Assembly: GCA_964497615.1 (NCBI GenBank)
Contig: CAZCEC010000045.1
Span: forward strand, 1-51,414
DNA: 51,414 bases
Direction: 5' to 3'
Source of the DNA: CAZCEC01 sp964497615
Lineage (GTDB): Bacteria > Chloroflexota > Anaerolineae > Anaerolineales > UBA6663
A model generated the notes under the pieces. The model ran no database searches and had not been told where the DNA came from. It saw nothing but the letters and a program-made list of their open reading frames with translations. The position numbers and the translations under genes are program-made. Shown here in pieces: positions 17,109 to 25,778 of the stretch (the stretch's first letter is position 1; every line of letters begins with the position of its first letter).

Positions 17109-18848
17109 TCATGGGTCGCCTCCAAAATTGTTGAAGGAGAAGCGAGTGTTGTAGCCCATCAGATACTTGATGCCCTCCAAACGGTAGTAGTCCTTGGCTT
17201 CTGCTTCGAGCTGGTCGAGCAGTTCACGGTGGCCGAGCAGCTTTTCCACCGCCCATTCGCTCAGGCGCGAAGTGCGGCGCTCGCCGTCGTTCATGCAGAA
17301 ACCGTCGGCCCCGGCGGCGTAGTATTCGCGGGCCAGCCTGGCGAACAACTCGCCGGGCTGGGTGCGGGGCATGAGGTCTGGCCAGATGTGCAGGCCAGGG
17401 CCGCCCAGGGCGCGCAGTTCGCGCACCAGCTCCAGGTTGATGGCCGACATGGGGAAGTAGTAGTCGGCCAGCCCTTCCTTGATCCAAGTTTTGACATCGC
17501 AGCTATAGCGGATGGGGTCGTACTCGCGGGTGGGGTCGTAGCCGGTGGGGGCGGCCCAGAAGGTGATGCCCAGGCTGCGGCCATACTCGTCGGCGAGGGC
17601 GCGCGCCTGGCGCACAAATTCGGTGACGTAGCCGGCGGAGTGGGCGATCCAGCGCGGGTCGTCGGCGGGCAGCCGGCGCGGGTCTTCGCCATGTTTCGCT
17701 TGGAACGCGTCAACCACGGGCTGCTCGAAGGCCACAAAGGGGTGAAAGCGGTGGAAGTACAGCACGATCCCGTCGATGCCGTATTCCAAGGTCTCGCGCA
17801 GCAGGGAGAGCCAGTAGTCGCGCACCTCGGGGAAGGCCAGGCTGAGGCTGGTGGTGGGCTTGCCCTCGCGGTCGCGCTTGGCCCATTCCTGGTGGGCCCA
17901 GAAGTGCCGCGCCCAGCCGATGGGGGCGGTGATGGTGGGGTAGACGGCGCCGATCATGCGCATGGAGACGAACAGTTTCAGGTTTTGCTCGTGGGCGGCC
18001 TGGGTGAAGGCGGCCACCGGGTCCACCCACTCGTCGCGCCAGGTGTTGTCGGGCGTGCCCACATCGCCGATCTTGGTCCGGTAGCAGCAGTAGTTGCCGC
18101 GGATGGCCTCGAAGATGACGACGCCCACATCGGAATTCGCGAGCGGCGCGACCTCGTTGCGGAACCAGTCCACCGAGGTGGGGTGATAGGTGGGGCTGCC
18201 ATCGAGGTGACCGGACAGCATGCCGGCGCACCACACCAGCGCCAGGTTGCGGGTCTCGGGGCGGGGCTGCCGGCGCGGCAACGCCGCGATTTCGGCGAGG
18301 GTGAGGGGCTCCAGCCGCACATAGGCCAGGTTGGCGACGCCCGCCAGCAGGGGCTCGTTGTAGGGGTTGCCGGCGGGGCGAAAGATCAGGCGCTGGTCCT
18401 TCAGTTCGGCGGTGCGCCAGTAGGTCTCGTGGATGGAACGGAAGCGCCGCTTGCCTACCGGGAACTTGACCTCGTGCTCGACGGTCTCCACATCAATGGC
18501 CAGCATCTGCTCGGCGGCCACGCGATGAAATCCGGGGTCGTCGGTGAGCTTGACTTCGAGGTTGCCGTAAATCGACCACAAGACGTGGTGCAATTGGTCG
18601 CCATATTCCGATTTGGGGTAGTTGACGCCCAGGTAAATGCGGTAATGACCGTCCGGCAGGGGCAGCGAGATCTCCGGCGCGTCTTGATCGGGCCGGGCAT
18701 AGACCATGACGCCATGGAGTCCGCCGTCGCATGCATAGTCCACCAGCCGCCACGCGCCCTGGCGGTTTTCCCAGGCCAGGGCCTCGGCCGGCTGGCAGAC
18801 CGAGAGGTCGGAGAGGATAACGGGGGTGAGGGTAGTGGTGGCGGTCAT
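17109..18848 (-). CDS. GHL10-like barrel protein 2, candidate glycoside hydrolase
   Basis: A 579-residue paralog of the 6937-8643 protein. The order of blocks is the same: an all-beta N-terminal region to about residue 200, then VIFEAIRGNY, WVDPVAAFTQAAHEQNLK, MRMIGAVYP, GIVLYFHRFHPFV, a GEDPRRLPADDPRWI stretch, IWPDLMPRTQPGELFARL and GADGFCMNDGERR, ending in FSFNNFGGDP. I start it at ATG 18848, because AGGAG is five bases upstream; the longer frame reads through a hairpin. The invariant Glu, Asp and His residues shared by the two copies are the best active-site candidates. No signal peptide. Function beyond a carbohydrate-active barrel is not known to me. Confidence 0.82.
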   Translation of the reverse strand: MTATTTLTPVILSDLSVCQPAEALAWENRQGAWRLVDYACDGGLHGVMVYARPDQDAPEISLPLPDGHYRIYLGVNYPKSEYGDQLHHVLWSIYGNLEVKLTDDPGFHRVAAEQMLAIDVETVEHEVKFPVGKRRFRSIHETYWRTAELKDQRLIFRPAGNPYNEPLLAGVANLAYVRLEPLTLAEIAALPRRQPRPETRNLALVWCAGMLSGHLDGSPTYHPTSVDWFRNEVAPLANSDVGVVIFEAIRGNYCCYRTKIGDVGTPDNTWRDEWVDPVAAFTQAAHEQNLKLFVSMRMIGAVYPTITAPIGWARHFWAHQEWAKRDREGKPTTSLSLAFPEVRDYWLSLLRETLEYGIDGIVLYFHRFHPFVAFEQPVVDAFQAKHGEDPRRLPADDPRWIAHSAGYVTEFVRQARALADEYGRSLGITFWAAPTGYDPTREYDPIRYSCDVKTWIKEGLADYYFPMSAINLELVRELRALGGPGLHIWPDLMPRTQPGELFARLAREYYAAGADGFCMNDGERRTSRLSEWAVEKLLGHRELLDQLEAEAKDYYRLEGIKYLMGYNTRFSFNNFGGDP

Positions 18849-18881
18849 GGAACTCCTCTTGATGGATCGTATATGTTTCCT

Positions 18882-18945
18882 GACCTGGCAGGTCGGCGGC
18901 AGGGTGGCGGGTCGGGCCACCCTGCCGCTTGAGACCTGCCAGGTC
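18882..18945. repeat. Long imperfect hairpin with GACCTGGCAGGTC arms
   Basis: Left arm 18882-18908 and right arm 18916-18945 pair almost completely, with a small asymmetric bulge and the seven-base loop GGGTCGG. Each arm carries its own short palindrome, GACCTGGCAGGTC or GACCTGCCAGGTC. It lies between the propeller gene at 18985 and the GHL10-like gene at 17109. There is no T-run on the minus-strand downstream side, so it looks like a dispersed palindromic repeat or an mRNA-processing hairpin more than a classical terminator. Confidence 0.65.
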
Positions 18946-18984
18946 GCTCCTGGAGCGGCGCCCCAGGCCCCAAAAATGCTAGGC

Positions 18985-20085
18985 TTAGCCCTCGAACTCG
19001 TCCGGGTGCCAGATGACGGCGCAGATGTGGCTTTCCGGGCGCGCCTCGGTGTTGAACCAATACACGGTCACGATCTGCCCATCTGAGCGCAGGACGGACC
19101 GGGGATAGCCGATATCGAAATTGCGGCCGTCGTCGCGCAGGGTTAGTTCTTTCCCCCACGTGTGGCCGCCGTCGGCGCTCACGCGGGCGCGCAGGCTCCA
19201 GGGCGGCGACCGGAACCCGTAGACGCAGACCAAGCGGCCATCGGGCAGAAGCTGAAGGCTGGGCGGGTTGCCGTTGTGCAGGTGCAGGGTGTCGGTGTCG
19301 GCCACCTTGCTGAGGAACTGCCAGGTGACGCCGTTGTCATTGGACTCGTACGCGTCAATCCAGCAGACGCGGTTGATGTCTTCGCCGCGCGCGTTGGGCG
19401 CGGCGCGCGGCTCGTCGCGGCGGCGGCGCAGCCCAGCCACTAGGCGGTGGGAGGAGAAGCGCACCACCGACGGGCACACCGAGCGCGGCGCGGGGTCCTC
19501 CGGCACCATCCAGCCCAAGAAGTCGAAAGTACGGCCGCCGTCGCGGGTGCGCGCGCAGAAGGCGCGGTCGTCGAGCTTGGCCTGGACCGTGAACGCGGCA
19601 TCGCGGGCGGAGAGGAACAGGTGGCAGTCGCGCGAGCCGTTGGGCAAATAGGCGGTGCGCGAGGTGAGCGACTCGAAGCCGAAGGAGGGGAACTCATACG
19701 GCCCTTGCCAGGTGCGGCCCCGGTCGTAGGTGGCGCGGAAGAACTTGCCGTTCAGCCGCAGGCCGAAGTCGGGATGCGCGAAGTCGAGGCCCTCGGGCGG
19801 CAGGGCCGGCGGCGGGCTGGCCTGATCCACGAGGCCCTTGGAGGTGAAGCCATGACCCAGGTTGGCGGGTGTCTCATAGGTCCAGGTCTCGCCGCCATCG
19901 CGCGAGCGGGCCTGGACATTGGCGTGCGGCTGGTTGGGGTCGGCCAGCGGCGGCTTGCCGCGGTCGGGCATGAAGACGCCCCGGCTGAAGCCGACGACGA
20001 TCTCATCGCCCCACTGCCAGATGCCGCTATTGACCGGGCCATAGCAGGCTGCCCCTGGTTCGTGGTACACGAGGACGTGTTTCAT
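18985..20085 (-). CDS. Sialidase-fold beta-propeller protein 2
   Basis: A 366-residue protein with five clear Asp boxes: SRDGGETW (61-68), TYDRGRTW (119-126), TRDGGRTF (180-187), SNDNGVTW (248-255) and SADGGHTW (303-310). This spacing gives a six-bladed propeller of the sialidase (BNR) superfamily. A run of arginines (GLRRRRDE, 219-225) and the motif HLHNGNPPS (268-276) are conserved in the truncated paralog at 34139 and may line the active site. The FRIP motif of true sialidases is absent, and so is a secretion signal. AGGAAGGA precedes the ATG. It lies between the Fe-dependent dehydrogenase and the GHL10-like gene, so a glycan-processing role is inferred; a lyase or hydrolase is possible. 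Confidence 0.86.
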   Translation of the reverse strand: MKHVLVYHEPGAACYGPVNSGIWQWGDEIVVGFSRGVFMPDRGKPPLADPNQPHANVQARSRDGGETWTYETPANLGHGFTSKGLVDQASPPPALPPEGLDFAHPDFGLRLNGKFFRATYDRGRTWQGPYEFPSFGFESLTSRTAYLPNGSRDCHLFLSARDAAFTVQAKLDDRAFCARTRDGGRTFDFLGWMVPEDPAPRSVCPSVVRFSSHRLVAGLRRRRDEPRAAPNARGEDINRVCWIDAYESNDNGVTWQFLSKVADTDTLHLHNGNPPSLQLLPDGRLVCVYGFRSPPWSLRARVSADGGHTWGKELTLRDDGRNFDIGYPRSVLRSDGQIVTVYWFNTEARPESHICAVIWHPDEFEG

Positions 20086-20100
20086 TGATCCTTCCTGACG

Positions 20101-21249
20101 TTAGTCGTAGGCGGAGGCGTAAATCGCCTCCGCGTCGGCTGCCGTCATCTCGCGCGGGTTGTTCTTGAGCAGCCGCGTCACCGTCATGGCTGCCGCGGCC
20201 AGGCCGGGCAAGGCCTCGCGCGGGATGCCCAGGGCGCGCAGACCGGGCGGCAGCCCGACCTCCCGCGATAGTTCGGCCAGGCGCGCGACGCCGGCAGCGG
20301 CGGCCGCCTCCGGCGTTTCCGCTGTGGCAATGCCCATGGCGCGGGCGACCTCGGCGTAGCGGGATACGCAGGCCGGCAGGTTGAAGCTGAGCACGTGCGG
20401 CAGCAGCACCGCGTTGGCGACGCCGTGGGCCACGTGGAATTCGCCGCCCAAGGGGTAGGCCAGGGCATGGACGGCGGCGGTGTTGACCGGAGCCAGGCAC
20501 AGCCCGCCATACAGGCTGCCCAGCGCCACGGCCTCGCGGGCGGCCAGGTCGCGCCCGTCCCGCACGGCGCGGAGCAGGTGGCCGGTGATCAGGCGGATGC
20601 CCTCAAGCGCGTAGACATCCACGATCGGGTGCGCGAAACGGTTGGCGTAGGCTTCGATGCAGTGGGTGAGGGCATCCAGCCCGGTGGCGGCGGTGACGCC
20701 GGGCGGCGCCGTGACGGTGAGCAGAGGGTCCACGAAGGCGGCGTCTGGCAGCAGGTGGGGGCTGATGACGCCCTTCTTGAGCCGCGCGGACTCGTCGAGC
20801 AGGATGGCGTTGGGCGAGACCTCGCTGCCGGTGCCGGCGGTGGTGGGCAGGCAGGCCAGATAGAGCGAGCGCCCAGCCAGCAGCCCAATCCCAAACACGG
20901 CGCGCACGTCCTGTTTACCGTCGTAGAGCGCGGCTACGAGCTTGGCCACGTCCAGGGCGCTGCCGCCGCCCAGGCCCACCACGGCATCGGGCGCGGCGTC
21001 ACGGGCGGCTTTGAGCGCAGCGGTGAACATGGCGATGTCGGGCTCGCGGTCAATCGCGTCGTAGACCACCGCCTCCAGGCCGGCCTGGCGCAGGGCGTCC
21101 GCGAGCGGCGCGGCCAGCGGGGCGGTGGGCGGGCTGGTGACGAAGAAGACCCGGCGCAGTCCGCGGCCCCTTAGTTCGTCCACGCACCGCGCGGCGCAGC
21201 CGGGGCCGAAGACGATGCGGGGCGGTTGTTGGAGGGTGACGATGTTCAT
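20101..21249 (-). CDS. Iron-containing alcohol dehydrogenase
   Basis: A 382-residue group III (iron-activated) dehydrogenase. The nucleotide-binding motif is GLGGGSALDVAK (92-103). The metal ligands D192, H196, H261 and H275 lie in GLDALTHCIEAY and in HALAYPLGGEFHVAHG, with the D-x3-H and H-x13-H spacing of E. coli FucO. Family members reduce lactaldehyde, maleylacetate or other small carbonyls with NAD(P)H. With rhamnosidases nearby, reduction of L-lactaldehyde from deoxysugar breakdown is an attractive but unproved role. I start it at ATG 21249, which overlaps the last sulfatase stop as ATGA. Confidence 0.93.
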   Translation of the reverse strand: MNIVTLQQPPRIVFGPGCAARCVDELRGRGLRRVFFVTSPPTAPLAAPLADALRQAGLEAVVYDAIDREPDIAMFTAALKAARDAAPDAVVGLGGGSALDVAKLVAALYDGKQDVRAVFGIGLLAGRSLYLACLPTTAGTGSEVSPNAILLDESARLKKGVISPHLLPDAAFVDPLLTVTAPPGVTAATGLDALTHCIEAYANRFAHPIVDVYALEGIRLITGHLLRAVRDGRDLAAREAVALGSLYGGLCLAPVNTAAVHALAYPLGGEFHVAHGVANAVLLPHVLSFNLPACVSRYAEVARAMGIATAETPEAAAAAGVARLAELSREVGLPPGLRALGIPREALPGLAAAAMTVTRLLKNNPREMTAADAEAIYASAYD

Positions 21250-22691
21250 GGCAGGATGAAGGCAGAATCCTTGGTGCGTGATTGCCATTCGCGCAGGCGG
21301 GCGGTCATGTCCGCGATGCGGGCCTGGTGCTCGGGCGCATCGAATAGATTGACCAACTCGTGCGGGTCGGTGCTCAAGTCGTAGAGTTCGCTTTGCTCAT
21401 GGGCGCACAGGTTGAGCTTGAAGCCGTCCGGGGCGCGCAGGGTGCGCCACGGGCCGCGCACGCGCTCCCACGGTTCGCGGCTGTGCAGTTCCCCACCACG
21501 CACCCATTTGCTGGGCCGCCGCCCGCCGTCGCCGTTCCACTCCACCACCACGTCCTCGCGCGGCCAGGGCCGGCCCTGGGTTAATTCGCGGGCGCGGCTG
21601 CGGCCGGGCAGTTCGGCGGGCACCGGCTGGCCCAGCAGTTCCAGCAGGGTGGGCACGAGGTCAATGTGGCTCACCGGCTCGGGCACACACCGCGGGGCGG
21701 CGCCGGGCACGCGGATGAGCAGGGGCACCCGGACCGACTCTTCGTACAGCAGGCCCTTCTGGAACATGTGATGGTCGCCGCCCATCTCGCCGTGGTCGCT
21801 GGTGAAGACCACCACCGTGTCGCCTGCGTGGCCGCTCTCGTGCAGCGCCGCCAGGATGTCGCCCACGCCCCGGTCCACCAGGGCTGCGAGGGCGAGGTAG
21901 CGGGCCACTAGCCGACGCCAGCCCAGTTCAGTCCGCAGGTCTTCGCCGTAGAGCGTCTCGCTCTGCGCGTACGATTCGGCGATGAGGCGGTTGAGCAAGG
22001 CGGCATTGTCGGGCGGCAGCTTGCGGAACGCTGGGCCCACAGGCACGGACTCGGGCGGGTATACGCCGTTGAGGGAGGCGGGCCACGGCGGGTGCGGCTC
22101 GAAGAAGCTGACGTACAGGGCGAAGGGCTGGTCCCCCACTTCGCGCAGGAAGCGCGCGGCCTCGCGCCCGAGGAAGCGCGGCTTGGTGTGCGGCTCGGGC
22201 AGGCTGGTGGTGGTGGGCCGCCGGAAGATTGGCGCGCCCTCGCTCTCGCCATCCGGCTGGAAGCCATGCGCCAGCAGATAGTGGTGGTAGGCGCTGAAAC
22301 GCTTCAGGTACTCGGGCCGCGAGTAGTGGTCGCGGTAGTTGTCATCAATGGCGACCCAATGCTCAAAGCCGCGCTGGGCGATCACCTCGTCGCCCAGGTG
22401 CCACTTGCCCAGGTAGGCCCGCCGATAGGTGCCGGGCAGGCGCTCGGCCAGGGTGGGGAAGGCGGCGGGCAGGGGCGTGTGGTTCTCAATGCAGCCGGTG
22501 GTGTGCGGATAATGGCCGGTGAGGAGCGCGGCGCGCGAGGGCGTGCACACCGGCTGAGTGCAGTAGGCGTTCTCGAACAGCGCGCCCGAGGCCGCGAGGC
22601 CGTCAAGGTGCGGGGTTTCGACCAGGGGGTTGCCGTAACAGCCCAGGGTGTCGGGGCGCTGCTGGTCGGTGAACATGAACAAGAGATTCAT
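21246..22691 (-). CDS. Type I formylglycine sulfatase A (fifth of the tandem array)
   Basis: A 481-residue arylsulfatase-fold enzyme predicted to hydrolyse a sulfate ester on a carbohydrate. C49 in CTPSR (49-53) is the residue converted to formylglycine. Metal-binding D9 is in FTDQQRPDT, GKWHLGDE supplies the Lys/His site residues, and TSDHGEMGGDH holds the second Asp-His metal pair. It closely resembles sulfatases C, D and E but is distinct from B. It begins directly at MNLLFMFTDQQ with no signal peptide, implying cytoplasmic action. The ATG at 22691 overlaps the previous gene as ATGA. The site and linkage of the sulfate cannot be predicted. A formylglycine-generating enzyme is needed and is not encoded here. 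Confidence 0.95.
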   Translation of the reverse strand: MNLLFMFTDQQRPDTLGCYGNPLVETPHLDGLAASGALFENAYCTQPVCTPSRAALLTGHYPHTTGCIENHTPLPAAFPTLAERLPGTYRRAYLGKWHLGDEVIAQRGFEHWVAIDDNYRDHYSRPEYLKRFSAYHHYLLAHGFQPDGESEGAPIFRRPTTTSLPEPHTKPRFLGREAARFLREVGDQPFALYVSFFEPHPPWPASLNGVYPPESVPVGPAFRKLPPDNAALLNRLIAESYAQSETLYGEDLRTELGWRRLVARYLALAALVDRGVGDILAALHESGHAGDTVVVFTSDHGEMGGDHHMFQKGLLYEESVRVPLLIRVPGAAPRCVPEPVSHIDLVPTLLELLGQPVPAELPGRSRARELTQGRPWPREDVVVEWNGDGGRRPSKWVRGGELHSREPWERVRGPWRTLRAPDGFKLNLCAHEQSELYDLSTDPHELVNLFDAPEHQARIADMTARLREWQSRTKDSAFILP

Positions 22692-24322
22692 GGCGCCTGC
22701 GCGCCTTGAGCGCGCACCAGTTCCAGCAACTTGCTGTAGTCGCCGCCGAGTTCGCGCCAGAACCAGAGCTTGTCGTCGTCGCCGGTCCAGGCAGCGGGGG
22801 CTATGGCGGAATGGAACGGCTCGCGGCCGTGCGGGCGGGGCAGCCAGCGGGCCTCGCGGCGCGGGCGGTATTCGTGCTCGCTCAGGCCGCCGTCCGCATC
22901 CAACTCCCAATCGGGATCACCCCACTCGCGCAGCCAATCCACCACGGTGGTGCGCAGGTCGCGGCGGGTGCCGGCGAAAGCCGGCTCGGCCGCCAGGTCG
23001 CGCAGTTGGGCGGGGTCGGCGCGCAGGTCGTAGAGTTCCTCAAAGCCGCCATTCTCCCAATGCACGTAAAGCCAATCTGGGGTACGGGCAGCGCGGGTGC
23101 GCTGGCCGGGCTTGTTGACTTCGATGACGGTCAACTCGCGGCGGGCGGGGGCGCCGGGCTGGACGAAGTCGCCCAAGTCGCGGCCGGGGCAGCCAGCGGG
23201 GATGGGCAGGCCGGCGCGCGACAGCAAGGTGGCGGTGACATCATGTAGGGTAACGACCGAGTCGTCCACGCGGACGCCGGCCGGCAGGCCCGGTCCGGCC
23301 AGGAGGATGGGCACGCGCGCCGCGCCGTCGTAGGCGAGGTTCTTGAACCAGGCCCAGTGGTCGCCCAGCATGTCGCCGTGGTCGGAGGTGAAAATGATGA
23401 AGGTGTTGTCCGCCTGGCCGCTCGCCTCCAGCGCGTCGAGCATCTGGCCGAGGTACTTATCAATCAGGCTGATGTTGGCGTAGTAATGGGCGCGGGCCTG
23501 CTGGCCGGCAAAGTCCGAATACAGGCGCCACTCGCGCCAGCGGCGTTCTTCAGCATAGTGCGGGTTGGCGCGGCCCAACTCGGCGGACGAACGCACGGGC
23601 GTGGGCACCACGGCCGGATCGTACAGGCCGGCCCACTCGAGGGGTGGGTCGTAGGGGGCGTGGGGCTTGACGAAGCTGGCGAACAGGAAGAACGGCGCGT
23701 CACCGCTCTGCGGCGTCATGACTGGCGGCTGGCGCAGCCAGTCAGCGGCCAGGCGGCCCAACCAGGCCGTCACGCCGTGCTCCTCGGGCAGGGCCGAGAT
23801 GACGGGCTTGATCTCGTTGTAGCCGATCTCCGGCGGCGTGCCCCACCCCCACAGCCCGCGCTCGATCAAGTAGCGGTCGTAGTCGTCGAAGCCCACCTCG
23901 GCCAGGCTGCGCGCCTGCCGCGCCCAGCGGGTCTCCTCCGAAATGATGCGGTGCTGAAATCCTCCGGTGAGCTCCCAGGGCCGGACGGCGCTGCCCTTGG
24001 GAGCGGTGAAGTGCATCTTGCCCAGCGCAGTGGTGGAATAGCCGGCCGCACCCAGCCGGTGGGCGATGGTTTCGGTGTCCTGCTCCAGACTGCCCTCGTT
24101 AGCGGTGAAATGCAGGCGGCTGGGGGTGAGACCGGTGAGCAGGGCGGCGCGGGCCGGCGCGCAGACCGGTGCGGGCGAGAAGGCCTGCCCAAAGCTCACC
24201 CCGCGCGCCGCCAGCCGGTCGAGGTTGGGCGTGTGGATGGCGCTGTTGCCAAGGGCGCCGAGGGTGTCCCAGCGCTGCTGGTCGGTCAGGATGAGGAGGA
24301 GATTGGGACGGGTCTCAGGCAT
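22688..24322 (-). CDS. Type I sulfatase B, divergent member of the array
   Basis: A 544-residue sulfatase, 55-65 residues longer than its neighbours. The maturation site is CAPAR (C54-R58) instead of CTPSR; C-x-P-A-R is an accepted formylglycine motif. The usual GKWHLG is replaced by GKMHFTAPKG, while TDQQRWDT and TSDHGDMLGDH are kept. The C-terminal part has a Trp-rich region not shared with the other four, for example in DDDKLWFWRELGGDY. It probably removes a different sulfate from the same substrate, or is a sulfatase-fold phospho- or phosphonate hydrolase. No signal peptide. It overlaps both neighbours (8 and 4 bases). Confidence 0.93.
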   Translation of the reverse strand: MPETRPNLLLILTDQQRWDTLGALGNSAIHTPNLDRLAARGVSFGQAFSPAPVCAPARAALLTGLTPSRLHFTANEGSLEQDTETIAHRLGAAGYSTTALGKMHFTAPKGSAVRPWELTGGFQHRIISEETRWARQARSLAEVGFDDYDRYLIERGLWGWGTPPEIGYNEIKPVISALPEEHGVTAWLGRLAADWLRQPPVMTPQSGDAPFFLFASFVKPHAPYDPPLEWAGLYDPAVVPTPVRSSAELGRANPHYAEERRWREWRLYSDFAGQQARAHYYANISLIDKYLGQMLDALEASGQADNTFIIFTSDHGDMLGDHWAWFKNLAYDGAARVPILLAGPGLPAGVRVDDSVVTLHDVTATLLSRAGLPIPAGCPGRDLGDFVQPGAPARRELTVIEVNKPGQRTRAARTPDWLYVHWENGGFEELYDLRADPAQLRDLAAEPAFAGTRRDLRTTVVDWLREWGDPDWELDADGGLSEHEYRPRREARWLPRPHGREPFHSAIAPAAWTGDDDKLWFWRELGGDYSKLLELVRAQGAQAP

Positions 24323-25778
24323 ACGCTAGCTCAACGGTATCGGTAACTTGCGCCTGCCACGCGCGCAGGCGGCGGGTCATTTCCGCGATGCGGGCCTGCT
24401 GCCCAGGCGCGGCGAACAGGTTGCGGGTCTCGAGCGGATCGGCGTTCAGGTCGTATAGCTCGCCTGCGTCGCGCGCAGCCAGGTTCAGCTTCCAGCATTC
24501 GGGCGCGATGAGCGAGCGGCGCGGCTGGTGGACGCTCTCCCAGTCAATGGCGGGCGGCGGGCCGGTGTACTTCCACGACTTGTGCCGGTGATGACCGCTG
24601 CCGCCGTTCCATTCCACCACCACGTCCTCGCGGGCAGGCCCCTCCTGGCCGGCCACGCGGGCGGCGCGGCTGCGGCCGTGCAGGCCGGCGGGGATGGGCT
24701 GGTCGAGCAAGTCCAGCAGGGTGGGCACGAGGTCAATCTGGCTGAAGGGCTCGGCCAGGCGGCGGTGGGCGCGGTTGAGCCAGGGGACGCGGATGAGCAG
24801 CGGCACGCCGGCCGAAGGCTCGTACAGCACGCTCTTACCCCACAGGTGGTGGTCGCCCAGCATATCGCCGTGGTCGGAAGTGAAGACGACGGCGGTGTCA
24901 TCGGCATGGCCGCTGGCCTCCAGCGCGGCCAAGATGTCGCCCACCGCGCGGTCCACGAGGGTGCACAGGCCGTAATACTTGGCGCGGGTCTTGCGCCAGC
25001 CGGCCTCGGTGGTCATGTCTTCGCCATAGAGGAGCGCGGGCTGGCTAAAGGCCTGCACCAGTTGCTGGATCAGGAGGGGCGCATCCGCGGGCGGCTGCCG
25101 GAAGGTGGGACCGGTGGGGAGCTCGCCGGGCGGGTAGAGGTCGTCCAGGGGGCCCTGGTAGGGCGGGTGCGGCTCTTGAAAGCCAACATAGAGGATGAAG
25201 GGCTGGTCGCCCACTTCGCGCAGGTAGCGCGCCGCCTGTTGCCCGAGGTAGGTGGTGCGGAAGTCGGCCTCGGGCAGGTGAGCGGTCTGGCGGCGCGAGA
25301 ACAGGGCCACGCCGCCACGCTCTTCGTCGGGGGTGTAGCCCTTCTCCAGCAGATGGCGGGTGTAGTCGCTGGATTTGACGTCGGCCGTGGCGTTGGCCTT
25401 GTTGGCGACGTAGTTGTCCTCGGTGCTCAGCCAAGTGTCGAACCCGTGCTGGGCCTCGGTCTCATAGCCCAAGTGCCACTTGCCCATGTAGGCGCGGGCA
25501 TAATCCGGGGAGACCATCTCGGCCAGGGTGGGCATGTCCGGCGGCAGGGCCATGTTGTTGTCAATGCAGCCGGTGGCGTGGGGGTAGAGGCCGGTGAGCA
25601 GGCTGGAGCGCGAGGGGGTGCACACCGGCTGGGCGCAGTAGGCGCGGTTGAACACGGCGCTCTCGGCGGCCAGCCGGTCGAGGTTGGGCGTGCGCACCTG
25701 CGGCGGTGTGCCGGGGTAAGCGCCCAGCGTCTCGCGGCGCTGCTGGTCAGTAAAGATGAAGAGGAGGTTCTTAGGCAT
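24315..25778 (-). CDS. Type I formylglycine sulfatase C
   Basis: A 487-residue sulfatase starting at ATG 25778; the long upstream extension of this frame is shadow coding. Motifs are FTDQQRRET (D11), CTPSR with C53, MGKWHLGYET and TSDHGDMLGDHHLWG. Long segments match A, D and E, for instance QPFILYVGFQEPHPPY and the shared block PTLLDLLDQP, so these four arose by tandem duplication. Differences cluster between residues 110 and 200, where substrate-facing loops lie in the family. The start overlaps the previous gene's TAA by eight bases. No signal peptide is present. Sulfate hydrolysis is firm; the sugar target is unknown. Confidence 0.95.
   Translation of the reverse strand: MPKNLLFIFTDQQRRETLGAYPGTPPQVRTPNLDRLAAESAVFNRAYCAQPVCTPSRSSLLTGLYPHATGCIDNNMALPPDMPTLAEMVSPDYARAYMGKWHLGYETEAQHGFDTWLSTEDNYVANKANATADVKSSDYTRHLLEKGYTPDEERGGVALFSRRQTAHLPEADFRTTYLGQQAARYLREVGDQPFILYVGFQEPHPPYQGPLDDLYPPGELPTGPTFRQPPADAPLLIQQLVQAFSQPALLYGEDMTTEAGWRKTRAKYYGLCTLVDRAVGDILAALEASGHADDTAVVFTSDHGDMLGDHHLWGKSVLYEPSAGVPLLIRVPWLNRAHRRLAEPFSQIDLVPTLLDLLDQPIPAGLHGRSRAARVAGQEGPAREDVVVEWNGGSGHHRHKSWKYTGPPPAIDWESVHQPRRSLIAPECWKLNLAARDAGELYDLNADPLETRNLFAAPGQQARIAEMTRRLRAWQAQVTDTVELAYA

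Noticed and set aside
18849..18920. N-terminal extension of the second GHL10-like protein
   Set aside because: The extension would translate the hairpin element and lacks a ribosome-binding site, whereas AGGAG precedes the ATG at 18848.
18985..20085. Calling the propeller proteins sialidases
   Set aside because: Asp boxes show only the fold. The FRIP motif and a sialic acid catabolic set are missing, so function was left open.
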